In this document: positions 1 to 8,719 of the stretch, piece by piece | How the letters are laid out: the number at the start of each line of letters is the position of its first letter | How positions within the stretch are numbered: the first letter of the stretch is position 1 | Assembly: GCF_001814775.1 (NCBI RefSeq) | Contig: NZ_KV817777.1 | Coordinates: 25,342 to 85,083, forward strand | DNA: 59,742 nucleotides | Direction of reading: 5' to 3' | Origin: Streptococcus sp. HMSC067H01 | GTDB taxonomy: Bacteria > Bacillota > Bacilli > Lactobacillales > Streptococcaceae | Position numbers and translations under genes: made by a program | Notes under the pieces: model-generated | The model's database searches: none | What the model was told of the DNA's origin: nothing | What the model saw: only the letters and a program-made list of their open reading frames with translations

Positions 1-246
1 TTAAAGCTTCTAGTTCAGATATAGTTTCTTTACGTTGTTTGATATCATTTTGCTGGTTTGAAAGATTGAATAAAGCCATAGCATATCGTAAAGCAATGAG
101 TTCTGAATTGTGAAATTTTAAGGTTAAAGCTTCTAGTTCAGATATAGTTTCTTTACGCTTTTTGATGTCCTTTTGTAAGTTTGAAAGATTGAATAAAGCC
201 ATAGCATAACGTAATGCAATGTCTTCAGAATGCTTGAATTGGTCAA
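1..246. repeat. 123-bp tandem repeat inside the edge gene
   Basis: The stretch starting at 1 recurs at 124 with long identical blocks (for example ttaaagcttctagttcagat at both places). The period is 123 bp, exactly 41 codons, so copy number can change without a frameshift. Two further, more diverged units lie at about 247-490. Confidence 0.8.
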
Positions 247-616
247 AGATTTCTTTGACCAATTCAGCGGTCTTCAATCTGTCCTCAACATTTTCTTGCT
301 TAGCTGACAAATTGACTAAAGCCATAGCATAATGTAAAGCAATATCTTCAGAGTGCTTGAAAAACTCAAAAATTTGTTTGACAGAATTAACAGTGTTCAG
401 TACATCCTCAACATTTTCTTGTTCAAACAATAAATTAACTAAAGTCTTAGCATAACGTAAAGCTATCTCTTCAGATTCTGGAAATTGCTCATAAATTATT
501 CTTGCCTTTTCTGCTAGATCTTCACAGGCAGTCTTATCTGTCTGATCTGCTGATAAGTCAAGGAGCTTATCTAACTCCGCTATACTTTGTTCCAAATTGT
601 ATTTCTGTTCATCCAT
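1..616 (-). CDS. Helical-repeat (TPR/Sel1-like) protein, 5' part only
   Basis: The reading frame starts at the ATG at 616-614, preceded by GTGAGGG, and is still open at base 1, so the C-terminus lies outside the window. About 205 codons are visible. After a short N-terminal helix (MDEQKYNLEQSIAELDKL) the protein is built from 41-residue units that begin ALRYA(M/K)(T/A)L(V/F)NL and end in (H/E)SE(D/L/E)I; four are visible. At DNA level the two units nearest the edge repeat with a period of 123 bp (1 and 124). The pattern is that of an alpha-solenoid of the TPR/Sel1 kind, normally a protein-interaction scaffold. No catalytic motif, signal peptide or membrane segment is visible. Function unknown. 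Confidence 0.75.
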   Translation of the reverse strand, partial: MDEQKYNLEQSIAELDKLLDLSADQTDKTACEDLAEKARIIYEQFPESEEIALRYAKTLVNLLFEQENVEDVLNTVNSVKQIFEFFKHSEDIALHYAMALVNLSAKQENVEDRLKTAELVKEIFDQFKHSEDIALRYAMALFNLSNLQKDIKKRKETISELEALTLKFHNSELIALRYAMALFNLSNQQNDIKQRKETISELEAL

Positions 617-668
617 ACTATGCCCTCACTTTGAAATAGTAATTATTGCTAGTTCAAACTAATCTGCC

Positions 669-717
669 TTTTCGTTTCATAATTAGTTTCTACATATTTT
701 ATTATATCAAAAACCAT
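669..717 (-). promoter_or_regulatory. Probable promoter of the repeat-protein gene (extended -10)
   Basis: On the minus strand the sequence TGATATAAT (TG-N-TATAAT, an extended -10) lies about 75 bases upstream of the ATG at 616. No good -35 is seen, which is usual for extended -10 promoters. A 9-bp inverted repeat (729-737 with 752-760) lies just upstream and could be an operator. Confidence 0.45.
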
Positions 718-764
718 ATTTTTCTCCTAGTATATGTATGATGCTTTTTAAACATATACTCATA

Positions 765-790
765 TAAAAAACCAGACTCAGTCTGGCTTT
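765..790 (-). terminator. Rho-independent terminator of the MFS gene
   Basis: Read on the minus strand, GCCAGACTGAGTCTGG forms a short hairpin followed by a run of six T. It lies 40-60 bases beyond the stop codon of the transporter at 829. Confidence 0.8.
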
Positions 791-828
791 CAAAGTGTAT
801 TTATTTGTGGCAAATCCTAAAAACCTTT

Positions 829-1995
829 TTAGAGGATTTTCTCAGTTTTATCCACCATAAAGAGGGAGATTATCATGATTATATGGATGACGAGGAGGGC
901 CAGAACAGCTGGGATCCAAGAATGGAACATGTCAAAGCTGTAACCAAAGAGAGTTGGTCCAAAGGCTGCTAGGATGTAACCACCTGTCTGGGCAAGACCA
1001 GACAATTGGGCTGTTTTTTCAGGAGAGCTGGTTTTGATGGAGAAGCAAACCATGAGATAAGGAAAGAGGGCGCTGCAGGCAGTTCCAATCAAGAGATGCG
1101 CTACTAGCCAGTAAAGGAAACTCTTGCTCGGGTATAGGAGCATAGCAATTCCAAGCATTCCAGCAAGAGAGATGACTGTCAGCATGATTTGGCGGTTGTG
1201 GTCTGATAAACGAGTTGTGAGACTTGGAATGGTCATCGAGAAGGGAATACTAATCAGTGAAAAGATAGAAGCCAGAAGTCCGGCATCTGTGTGAGAAAGA
1301 CCAGCACTAATAGCCATGGTTGGTAACCAAGTCATGCTAGTATAAAAGAGGAGGGATTGAAGTCCACCAAAAACGATGATGGCCCAGACATTTTTATTTT
1401 TTAAGATATTCTCTTTCTCTTGTTTTTTCTCATGCCCTTCAAGAAAATGATTGTGACCATGGTTGGGTAACCAAACGAAAAAGGTTAGCAAGCAGAGGAG
1501 GCTTAGACAAAGGATTAAGCCTTTCCAAGAAGTTGCTTGAGTGATGGGGACAGCGATGTAAGAGGAGAGGGCAGTTGCAATCCCCATGGACGTTACATAA
1601 AGTGTTGTCAGAAAACTGATTTTTTGCGGATAGTTGGCCTGAATGGCGCTAGGAAGGAGTACGTTAAAAATAGCGACACTTGCTCCGATGAGTAGGGTTC
1701 CCAGATAAAGCAATGGGAGATTGAAGATACGAATGACTGAGCCGATTGTCAAGACAAGGAGGCTGTAGGTAAAAAGGTGCTCGAGTCCAATCTTTTGAGC
1801 TAAACGGGTCGCAAAAGAGGAAAAAAGAGCAAACATTAAGAGAGGAAGGCTGGTCAAAACACCAAGTGAGCTGACCTCAACTCCTAAACCTTGAGCAATG
1901 TCCCCTAAAATAGTCGGTAAGGCTGTAAAAGGAGCTCTTAAGACCGCTCCGATTAAGACAATTCCTAGAATAAAAAAGAGTGATCGTTTTTTCAT
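829..1995 (-). CDS. MFS transporter, CynX/NimT-like
   Basis: A 388-residue integral membrane protein with about 12 hydrophobic segments in two halves. They are separated near residue 190 by a charged, His-rich cytoplasmic loop (LPNHGHNHFLEGHEKKQEKEN). The N-terminal GAVLRAPFTALPTILGDI pattern resembles the CynX/NimT (cyanate/nitroimidazole) branch of the major facilitator superfamily. The substrate cannot be read from sequence. The start was set at the ATG at 1995-1993 because GAGGTT sits seven bases upstream; an in-frame extension to 2058 has no ribosome binding site. The gene is divergent from the glycosyltransferase at 2209 and is followed by its own terminator. Confidence 0.85.
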   Translation of the reverse strand: MKKRSLFFILGIVLIGAVLRAPFTALPTILGDIAQGLGVEVSSLGVLTSLPLLMFALFSSFATRLAQKIGLEHLFTYSLLVLTIGSVIRIFNLPLLYLGTLLIGASVAIFNVLLPSAIQANYPQKISFLTTLYVTSMGIATALSSYIAVPITQATSWKGLILCLSLLCLLTFFVWLPNHGHNHFLEGHEKKQEKENILKNKNVWAIIVFGGLQSLLFYTSMTWLPTMAISAGLSHTDAGLLASIFSLISIPFSMTIPSLTTRLSDHNRQIMLTVISLAGMLGIAMLLYPSKSFLYWLVAHLLIGTACSALFPYLMVCFSIKTSSPEKTAQLSGLAQTGGYILAAFGPTLFGYSFDMFHSWIPAVLALLVIHIIMIISLFMVDKTEKIL

Positions 1996-2208
1996 GTGAA
2001 CCTCAATAAACTGATTTTGATAACAGCTTATTTTAAGGCTTTTTCCTATAGATGTCAAGATAGAGAGAATCCGTTACTTAGCTCAGCGAAATCATTGGAA
2101 AAAGAAGGATAGATTTACTAGTTTTTTTCTGGGATTCAAATAAAAATAGGAAAGTCTGGAAATTTGTGATAAAATAGTGGAAGAAAATCTATACATTGGA
2201 GAAAAACT

Positions 2209-3039
2209 GTGTCTGAAAATCGGAAATTTAGTGTCTTGATGTCAGTCTATATCAAAGAAAATCCTACCTTTCTAGAAGAAGCAGTAGAGAGCATCTTACA
2301 TCAAACACTCAAACCTAGCGAAGTGGTAATCGTCGAAGATGGTCCGCTGACACCTGAACTCTATCAAGTTTTGGATAAATTGACAGCACAGTCAAGTATT
2401 CCAATTAAACGTTGTCCACTTGAACAAAACCGTGGGCTGGGCTTAGCGCTTCAGTATGGTGTCTTACAGTGCCAATATGACGTTATTGCCCGTATGGATA
2501 CTGACGATATCGCTGTCGAAGATCGTTTCGAACAACAGTTTGATTTGATGGAAAAGGAAAACTTGGACTTGCTGGGAGGTCATATCGCAGAATTTATTGA
2601 CCAACCTGATGAAATAGTGTCCTATCGTCGCGTTCCTATCAAGCACGAAGAGATAATCGCCTACCAACGCATGAGAAGTGCCTTCAATCACATGACGGTC
2701 ATGTTCAAAAAAGAGATGGTTTTAAAAGCAGGCAACTATGAAGATGGCCTTTATATGGAAGATGACCTGCTTTGGCTCAATATGATTAGCGCTGGTGCTC
2801 GGACTGGGAATGTGGATCAGATTCTTTGTAAGGTGCGCGTGGGAGCGGGGATGTTTGAACGCCGCGGTGGTCTTCGCTATCTCAAACTCTATCGCCAAGC
2901 ACGCCAAAGAATGCACGCGCGTGGACAGATTTCTTATGGTGAATATCTGAAAAGTGTTTTAATCCAAGTTGTCGTTGCCCTCTGTCCAGGATTTGTACGA
3001 CAGTTTATATTTTTAAAACTATTGAGAAAAAGCAAATAG
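2209..3039 (+). CDS. Family 2 glycosyltransferase
   Basis: A 276-residue GT-A enzyme with the family 2 opening FSVLMSVYIKENPTFLEEAVESIL, the VEDG turn near residue 43 and the nucleotide-sugar/metal motif DTDD at residues 97-100. The C-terminal 25 residues are hydrophobic and may dock on the membrane. It starts at GTG with TTGGAG upstream. It transfers a sugar from a nucleotide donor, probably in surface polysaccharide synthesis, since a nucleotide-sugar dehydratase follows 69 bases downstream on the same strand. Donor and acceptor are unknown. Confidence 0.85.
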   Translation: MSENRKFSVLMSVYIKENPTFLEEAVESILHQTLKPSEVVIVEDGPLTPELYQVLDKLTAQSSIPIKRCPLEQNRGLGLALQYGVLQCQYDVIARMDTDDIAVEDRFEQQFDLMEKENLDLLGGHIAEFIDQPDEIVSYRRVPIKHEEIIAYQRMRSAFNHMTVMFKKEMVLKAGNYEDGLYMEDDLLWLNMISAGARTGNVDQILCKVRVGAGMFERRGGLRYLKLYRQARQRMHARGQISYGEYLKSVLIQVVVALCPGFVRQFIFLKLLRKSK

Positions 3040-3108
3040 CTCATCAGTTTAAAAAAATGTCTTGTAATTACTAGAAAATGTGATTTTGTGTAGGAGGATT
3101 CCATTCAC

Positions 3109-4959
3109 ATGAACAAAAAAATGACAGATTATGTAATTGATCTGGTTGAAGTACTAAATAAACAACAAAAACAAGTCTTTTGGGGGATTTTTGATGCTAC
3201 CAGCATGATTTCCTCTATCATTGTTTCTTATATTTTATTTTATGGATTGATCAATCCAGCACCTGTGGACTATGTCATCTATACTAGCCTGACCTTCTTG
3301 TTCTATCAGATTATGATTGGATTTTGGGGGCTCAATGCCAGCATCAGTCGCTATAGCAAAATCACAGACTTTATGAAGATATTCATCGGAGTAAGTGTCA
3401 GCAGTGTCTTGTCTTATCTTATTTGCTACGCCTTCTTGCCACTTTTCTCTGTGCGTTTCATTGTCCTCTTTATCTTGCTCAGCACCTTCTTGATCTTACT
3501 TCCTCGTATCACTTGGCAGTTGATCTATTCTAGACGTAAAAAGGGTGATGGAGAAGGGGAACACCGTCGTACCTTCTTGATTGGTGCTGGGGACGGTGGA
3601 GCTCTCTTTATGAACAGCTACCAACATCCTACGAGTGATCTTGAGTTAGTCGGTATTTTGGATAATGATGAAAAGAAAAAAGGTCAGAAGCTCGGTGGTA
3701 TTCCAGTTTTAGGTTCCTATGATCAGTTGCCAGAATTGGCCAAACGTCATCAGATTGAGAAAGTCATTGTTGCGATCCCTTCCCTTGATCCGTCAGAATA
3801 TGAGCGCATCTTGAAAATGTGTAACCAACTTGGCTTGAAGTGTTATAAGATGCCCAAGATTGAGTCGGTTGTCCAAGGTATCCATCCGCAAGTGGGTGGC
3901 TTCCAAAAGATTGATATTACGGACCTTTTGGGACGTAAAGAAATTAAACTTGATGAGTCACGCCTAGGGTCAGAAATTACTGGTAAAACTATCCTGGTGA
4001 CAGGTGCAGGAGGCTCCATCGGTTCTGAAATTTGTCGTCAGGTTAGTCGCTTCAATCCAGAGCGCGTGGTTCTTTTGGGGCACGGGGAAAATTCGATTTA
4101 TCTGATTTATCATGAATTGATTCGTAGCTTCCAAGGAATTGACTATGTTCCTGTGATTGCAGATATTCAAGACTATGATCGCTTGCTTCAAGTATTTGAG
4201 AAGTATGAACCAGCTATTGTTTACCATGCTGCTGCCCATAAGCACGTGCCGATGATGGAACGTAATCCCAAAGAAGCCTTTAAAAATAATATCCTCGGAA
4301 CTTATAATGTTGCCAAGGCAGTTGACGCCGCTAAGGTGCCGAAGATGGTCATGATTTCGACAGATAAGGCTGTTAATCCACCGAACGTTATGGGGGCTAC
4401 CAAACGTGTGGCAGAGTTGATTGTTACAGGATTTAACCAGCGTAGCCAGTCTACCTATTGTGCGGTACGTTTTGGGAATGTTCTTGGTAGCCGTGGTAGT
4501 GTGATTCCTGTCTTTGAGCGTCAGATTGCAGAGGGTGGTCCAGTGACCGTGACAGACTTCCGTATGACTCGTTACTTTATGACCATTCCAGAAGCTAGTC
4601 GTTTGGTTATACATGCAGGAGCTTATGCCAAAGATGGAGAAGTCTTCATCCTTGATATGGGGCAACCTGTTAAGATTTATGATTTGGCCAAGAAAATGGT
4701 TCTTCTCAGTGGACGTACTGAAAATGAAATTCCAATTGTAGAAGTGGGGATCCGTCCAGGTGAAAAACTCTATGAGGAGTTGCTAGTGTCAACCGAATTA
4801 GTGGATAATCAAGTCATGGATAAGATTTTTGTGGGCAAGGTTAATGTCATGCCACTTGAAGTCATCAATCAAAAGATTGAAGAATTCCGTGCCTTGCGAG
4901 GTTCTGAGTTGAAGCAAGCCATTATCGGTTTTGCCAATGAAACAACTCACACTGATTAA
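3109..4959 (+). CDS. Membrane-bound UDP-sugar 4,6-dehydratase (CapD/FlaA1 family)
   Basis: 616 residues: four transmembrane helices (about 25-135), a first Rossmann-like domain (about 153-270, FLIGAGDGG) and a C-terminal extended SDR domain with the NAD-binding GAGGSIG at 299-305. The active site reads STDK (417-420) followed by MGATK with Met428 where a classic SDR has Tyr. This Met variant is known in UDP-GlcNAc C6 dehydratases such as PglF/FlaA1, so a UDP-HexNAc 4-keto-6-deoxy product is expected. AGGAGG lies upstream of the ATG. It probably works with the preceding glycosyltransferase on a cell-surface glycan. The exact product is an inference. Confidence 0.85.
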   Translation: MNKKMTDYVIDLVEVLNKQQKQVFWGIFDATSMISSIIVSYILFYGLINPAPVDYVIYTSLTFLFYQIMIGFWGLNASISRYSKITDFMKIFIGVSVSSVLSYLICYAFLPLFSVRFIVLFILLSTFLILLPRITWQLIYSRRKKGDGEGEHRRTFLIGAGDGGALFMNSYQHPTSDLELVGILDNDEKKKGQKLGGIPVLGSYDQLPELAKRHQIEKVIVAIPSLDPSEYERILKMCNQLGLKCYKMPKIESVVQGIHPQVGGFQKIDITDLLGRKEIKLDESRLGSEITGKTILVTGAGGSIGSEICRQVSRFNPERVVLLGHGENSIYLIYHELIRSFQGIDYVPVIADIQDYDRLLQVFEKYEPAIVYHAAAHKHVPMMERNPKEAFKNNILGTYNVAKAVDAAKVPKMVMISTDKAVNPPNVMGATKRVAELIVTGFNQRSQSTYCAVRFGNVLGSRGSVIPVFERQIAEGGPVTVTDFRMTRYFMTIPEASRLVIHAGAYAKDGEVFILDMGQPVKIYDLAKKMVLLSGRTENEIPIVEVGIRPGEKLYEELLVSTELVDNQVMDKIFVGKVNVMPLEVINQKIEEFRALRGSELKQAIIGFANETTHTD

Positions 4960-5122
4960 AAACAAAACTAAGGTATTATCCCTGGAACTCTTTTTGACAG
5001 GAGGGAAGGGATAGTATCTTTTTTTCTAGATTTGGAGAGATTTTCAGAGTTTTTTGAACAAACTTGTTATTAGTGAACAGATATGATAAACTATAGTAAA
5101 TAAAAAAATTAGGGAGTAACTT

Positions 5123-5563
5123 ATGATTAACGCATATAAAAGTTTCTTTAAAGGTTATGTAGATTTCACAGGCCGTTCAACACGTTCAGAGTATTGGTGG
5201 ATTTGGCTAACAAACATACTACTTCTTATCCCTCTTTATTCAGCATACTTTAATGCTATATTTAGCGAAGGAGAAGAGGGTGCTTTTCTTGCCTTGGGTG
5301 GACTCGCTATTGTCTATATGATTTTCGGTCTTGCCCTAATCTTACCTATGTTAGCTTTGACAGTTCGCCGTCTCCGTGATGCTGGTTTTCACTGGGCTCT
5401 GATTTTTGTACATTTTATTCCCGTGGTTGGAGGAATTGCTTTACTAGTCTTGTTAGCTATGCCAAGCAAGGAAGTAGAGGTAGTAACCCTTAATAAAGCT
5501 GAAGAAGTTGAAGTTGAAGAAGTTGTGGAAGTTTCACCTTTCGAAGAACCAGACAATAAATAG
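5123..5563 (+). CDS. DUF805 membrane protein, copy 1
   Basis: 146 residues with three to four hydrophobic helices and an acidic C-terminal tail (EEVEVEEVVEVSPFEEPDNK). The family signatures are FTGRSTRSEYWWIWL near residues 18-32 and VRRLRDAGFHWA near 87-98. DUF805 proteins have no established biochemical role. AGGGAG stands upstream of the ATG. A second copy follows at 5755 with the same signatures, so this is a local duplication. Confidence 0.85.
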   Translation: MINAYKSFFKGYVDFTGRSTRSEYWWIWLTNILLLIPLYSAYFNAIFSEGEEGAFLALGGLAIVYMIFGLALILPMLALTVRRLRDAGFHWALIFVHFIPVVGGIALLVLLAMPSKEVEVVTLNKAEEVEVEEVVEVSPFEEPDNK

Positions 5564-5585
5564 GATAGCCAAACTTCACCATCTA

Positions 5586-5618
5586 TTTAGCTGACTAGCA
5601 TTTTAGCTGACTAGCATT
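5586..5618. repeat. Two tandem copies of a 16-bp motif
   Basis: TTAGCTGACTAGCATT occurs twice in direct tandem with a period of 16 bp, between the stop codon of the first DUF805 gene and its terminator. No function is apparent. Confidence 0.8.
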
Positions 5619-5642
5619 CTTCCTACTATTAGGTAAACCACT

Positions 5643-5687
5643 AACACTCCCATATCCATTTGTGGATTGAGGAGTGTTTTATTTTTT
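5643..5687 (+). terminator. Terminator between the DUF805 genes
   Basis: AACACTCC (5643-5650) pairs with GGAGTGTT (5671-5678), with an inner ATCCA/TGGAT stem, followed by TTATTTTTT. It separates the two paralogues into different transcripts. Confidence 0.9.
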
Positions 5688-5754
5688 AAATATTTGTGAT
5701 TTCTAGCAGTATCTGATAGACTAACATATACAACTAAACAATTAGGAGCAACTT

Positions 5755-6168
5755 ATGATTCAGGCATATAAAAATTTCTTTAAAGGCTATGCAGATTTTA
5801 CAGGTCGTTCAACACGTTCAGACTTTTGGTGGGTTTGGTTGATGAATCATATTTTGTTCCTACCCCTTTATATATTCTGGTTTCAAATGGCCTTGAAGGA
5901 TGCCGGAGGAACAGATCCTATTTTAGGAGTAGCAATCATAAGTGTTTATATGATTTTAGCTATCGTGCTATTTACACCAAGTCTTGCTGTAAAAGTTCGT
6001 CGGCTAAGAGATGCAGGTTTTCACTGGGCCTTCATCTTCCTTCACTTCGTTCCAATGGGTGGTATCGCTCTTTTGGTCTTGCTAGCTATGCCCACTAAGG
6101 AAGTAGAAACAGTCGCTATCGATAGATCTAAAGAAGGTGAAGCCGAAGAAGTTTCCCCCTTTGAATAA
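5755..6168 (+). CDS. DUF805 membrane protein, copy 2
   Basis: 137 residues, clearly paralogous to the protein at 5123. The N-terminus is nearly identical (Y-K-FFKGY-DFTGRSTRS), the VRRLRDAGFHWAFIF block recurs, and the acidic tail ends in SPFE. Three to four membrane helices are expected. The ATG follows TTAGGAGCAACTT, very like the leader of copy 1, so the duplicated unit seems to have included the ribosome binding site. Function unknown. Confidence 0.85.
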   Translation: MIQAYKNFFKGYADFTGRSTRSDFWWVWLMNHILFLPLYIFWFQMALKDAGGTDPILGVAIISVYMILAIVLFTPSLAVKVRRLRDAGFHWAFIFLHFVPMGGIALLVLLAMPTKEVETVAIDRSKEGEAEEVSPFE

Positions 6169-6213
6169 TGTAACCAGTGTGGTGAAAGGCATTTTTCCTA
6201 GTCAAGTACAGAT

Positions 6214-6258
6214 AAAAAGACTCCCAAGTCTAGGATGTGCTAGATTTGGGGGTCTTTT
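6214..6258. terminator. Bidirectional terminator (DUF805 copy 2 / HAD gene)
   Basis: AAAAGAC-CCCA-TCTAG pairs with CTAGA-TGGG-GTCTTTT around a GATGTG loop. A-runs on one side and T-runs on the other make it usable from both converging genes. Confidence 0.85.
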
Positions 6259-6260
6259 GA

Positions 6261-6902
6261 TTAATCTTTCTTCTGTAAATGATTTAAAATATCTTCTGTT
6301 TGGTGAGCAATCCAGTCAGGGTGATAGTCCATGAGGTCTTTCTCCTCACCGAATCCCCAGGTTACTGCTAGTTTTTTAAGGCCAGTTTCTTGGGCACCAA
6401 TCATATCAAACTTGGTATCTCCGATAATAACAACCGTTTCAGGAGCTAGATGATGAGTTTCCAGAGCCTGACGAATGACATCGGCCTTGTGCAGGGCTTG
6501 AGGACTTGAACCATAGATGCCGTCAAAGAAGTGGTCAATCTCAAAATTACTAGTCATATCAACTGCTGTTGGTGTATTCTTCGTAGTGGTGATATAGAGA
6601 GGAAACTGTTTAGCTAGTTCTACCAGTAAATCTTTGATATGAGGATAAAGCTGAGCTTCGTACACACCTTTTTCCTTATAATAAGAACGATAGAGCTGGA
6701 TGGCTTGCTCAATCTGCTCAGTTGGTAAGCAAGTGGCAAAGCTGGTTTCTAGCGGAGGCCCCATAAAACCACGAATAGTCTTGGCATCAGGACTTGTCAC
6801 TCCCAGTTGCTCAAAGGTATAGGTGAAACCATTGTGAATGCCGATAGAACTATCCACGAGCGTTCCATCTAAATCGAAAAAAATAGCAGAAATTGATGAC
6901 AT
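6261..6902 (-). CDS. HAD-superfamily phosphatase (phosphoglycolate phosphatase-like)
   Basis: 213 residues. Motif I is DLDGT (nucleophile Asp10, acid/base Asp12), a helical cap covers about residues 18-80, the motif II region is TTTKN near 115-120, and the metal-binding motif is GDTKFDMIGA near 163-172. This is the layout of the Gph/PpaX-type subfamily of soluble cytoplasmic phosphatases, which remove phosphate from small metabolites. The substrate is not determined by sequence. AGGAGAGTAT precedes the ATG at 6902. It lies 23 bases downstream of sdaAA on the same strand and may be cotranscribed. Confidence 0.85.
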   Translation of the reverse strand: MSSISAIFFDLDGTLVDSSIGIHNGFTYTFEQLGVTSPDAKTIRGFMGPPLETSFATCLPTEQIEQAIQLYRSYYKEKGVYEAQLYPHIKDLLVELAKQFPLYITTTKNTPTAVDMTSNFEIDHFFDGIYGSSPQALHKADVIRQALETHHLAPETVVIIGDTKFDMIGAQETGLKKLAVTWGFGEEKDLMDYHPDWIAHQTEDILNHLQKKD

Positions 6903-6925
6903 ATACTCTCCTAATGATTTTGAAA

Positions 6926-7798
6926 TTATTCGCCGAAGATTTCTTTTTGAAGGCGACGACCTGTCGGTGTGGCGGCAAGGCCTCCCTCAGCTGTTTCACG
7001 GAAGGCAGTTGGTAGGCTAGAACCTACTTGGTACATGGCATCAATGACTTCGTCAACTGGGATTTTGGATTCAATTCCAGCCAGAGCCATATCGGCTGCG
7101 ATGAAGGCAAAGCTTGCTCCCATAGCGTTACGCTTGACACAAGGAACTTCAACCAAGCCTGCAACAGGGTCACAAATGAGACCAAGCATATTTTTAATGA
7201 CAAAAGCCAAGGCCTGGCTAGCTTGATAGGGACTTCCTCCAGCAGCTAAGGTCAGGGCAGCGGCACTCATGGCAGAAGCAGAGCCAACCTCTGCTTGGCA
7301 GCCTCCTTCAGCTCCTGAGATAGAAGCGTTATTAGCAATGACAAGCCCGAAAGCGCCAGCAGCAAAGAGAAAGTCTAGTTGTTGCTCATGAGTTAAATTC
7401 AACTTTTCAATAGCAGCAGTGAGAACGGCTGGAAGACAGCCGGCACTACCAGCGGTAGGGGTTGCACAAACGAGTCCCATCTTGGCGTTGTGTTCATTAA
7501 CGGCGATAGCATTCCGAGCAGCAGACAAAACAGTGAAGTCTGATAAGGTCTTTCCTTTTTTGATGTAGTGGTCTAGTTTGGCTGCGTCTCCACCTGTTAA
7601 GCCACTACGAGATTTTTTTTCACTGAGACCAAGCTCAACTGAGGCTTTCATGACTTCAAGGTTACGCTCCATGAGGAGGAGAACTTCCTCACGCTCACGA
7701 CCAGTTAGCTCATACTCAGTCCTAATCATGAGCTCAGCAACATTTCCTTGAAAATCTAAGTCGGCTTGTTGAACTAATTCTTTGATAGAATAAAACAT
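6926..7798 (-). CDS. sdaAA: L-serine dehydratase, alpha subunit
   Basis: 290 residues, the usual size for the separate alpha chain of the iron-sulfur serine dehydratases of Gram-positive bacteria. The enzyme deaminates L-serine to pyruvate and ammonia. Conserved cysteines that would bind the oxygen-sensitive 4Fe-4S cluster are seen in LVCATPTAGSAGCLP (Cys111 and Cys121) and in CDPVAGLVEVPC. The Gly/Ala-rich core (ASISGAEGGCQAEVGSASAMSA) is typical. It starts eight bases after the beta-subunit gene with AGGAGG upstream, so the two subunits are one operon. Confidence 0.95.
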   Translation of the reverse strand: MFYSIKELVQQADLDFQGNVAELMIRTEYELTGREREEVLLLMERNLEVMKASVELGLSEKKSRSGLTGGDAAKLDHYIKKGKTLSDFTVLSAARNAIAVNEHNAKMGLVCATPTAGSAGCLPAVLTAAIEKLNLTHEQQLDFLFAAGAFGLVIANNASISGAEGGCQAEVGSASAMSAAALTLAAGGSPYQASQALAFVIKNMLGLICDPVAGLVEVPCVKRNAMGASFAFIAADMALAGIESKIPVDEVIDAMYQVGSSLPTAFRETAEGGLAATPTGRRLQKEIFGE

Positions 7799-7806
7799 AG
7801 TTCCTC

Positions 7807-8478
7807 CTATTGAAAGAAATTGACATTGTGCAGATGAGGAATTTTACGAATTTCTTCAATAGATTCGTCACAGTTGCGACTATCAACTTCGATAATCATA
7901 ATGGCTTTCTCACCAGCCTTTTCTCGGGTCACATTCATCTGAGCGATGTTGATATCAAAGCGAGAGAGGGCCTCTGTTACGTGAGCAATCATACCAGGAA
8001 CATCCTGATGGACAATGATGATAGTAGGAGTATTCATATTAAGGGATACCGCAAAACCATTTAATTCGGTAACCTGGATATTTCCACCGCCGATTGAAAT
8101 TCCTGTTACACTGATAGTCTTACGATCGTTTTTAACAGTGATTTTCGTAGTGTTTGGATGAGGTGCGTTGCTATCTTTTTGGATGGTCCAGACGATTTTG
8201 ATGCCACGCTTGTGGGCGATTTCTAAACTGTTAGGGATTTCTGGATCATCTGTATCCATTCCTAAGATTCCAGCGACAAGGGCAAGGTCAGTTCCGTGTC
8301 CGCGATAGGTTTTTGCAAAAGAGTTAAAAAGTTGGAATTCGACCTCGGTAGGAGTATCGTCAAAGATAGATGAGACGATTTTCCCGATTCGAACAGCTCC
8401 TGCTGTATGACTACTAGACGGCCCAATCATGACTGGCCCAATAATATCAAAGACAGATTGAAAACGAAGTGATTGCAT
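7807..8478 (-). CDS. sdaAB: L-serine dehydratase, beta subunit
   Basis: 223 residues. The N-terminal domain carries FDIIGPVMIGPSSSHTAGAVRIG, the signature of the beta chain. The C-terminal 75 residues form an ACT domain (TIIIVHQDVPGMIAHVTEALS), which in this family senses serine. I start it at the ATG at 8478, with AAGGGG six bases upstream; the in-frame TTG at 8493 lacks a ribosome binding site. It is the first gene of the sdaAB-sdaAA unit. Confidence 0.93.
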   Translation of the reverse strand: MQSLRFQSVFDIIGPVMIGPSSSHTAGAVRIGKIVSSIFDDTPTEVEFQLFNSFAKTYRGHGTDLALVAGILGMDTDDPEIPNSLEIAHKRGIKIVWTIQKDSNAPHPNTTKITVKNDRKTISVTGISIGGGNIQVTELNGFAVSLNMNTPTIIIVHQDVPGMIAHVTEALSRFDINIAQMNVTREKAGEKAIMIIEVDSRNCDESIEEIRKIPHLHNVNFFQ

Positions 8479-8508
8479 CTGTTTCCCCTTCAAAAGATTC
8501 TTACCTCT

Positions 8509-8517
8509 ATTATATCA
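8509..8517 (-). promoter_or_regulatory. Extended -10 element of sdaAB
   Basis: On the minus strand TTTGATATAAT lies about 30 bases upstream of the sdaAB start and fits TG-N-TATAAT. No strong -35 is visible. The rest of 8520-8719 up to lysM holds an AT-rich double promoter region; a clear WalR box was not found. Confidence 0.6.
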
Positions 8518-8719
8518 AAGATTAGATGCAAGCGCTCAATTCCATTATCAAATATCTAGAATCCCCATAAAGACTATAAAATCAAGCCTTTTGTAACAAA
8601 AAAAGGCTATTTAAGTGAAATAAAACATAGTCTTGTAATATTTCTACATAAAAACGTCAAGAAACAGTAATAATAGTAGGGTATGATGGAAATATAAGAA
8701 AGAAGGAGAAACTTTTTAA

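Noticed and set aside
3970..4665. 231-codon open frame on the minus strand inside the dehydratase gene
   Set aside because: It lies wholly within a well-supported SDR domain with catalytic motifs on the other strand, has no ribosome binding site, and its product resembles nothing I know.
8600..8719. Possible WalR box upstream of the LysM gene
   Set aside because: Only one TGTAAT half is seen; the second half of TGTNAN-N5-TGTNAN is missing. The pneumococcal homologue is in that regulon, but the site is not supported here.
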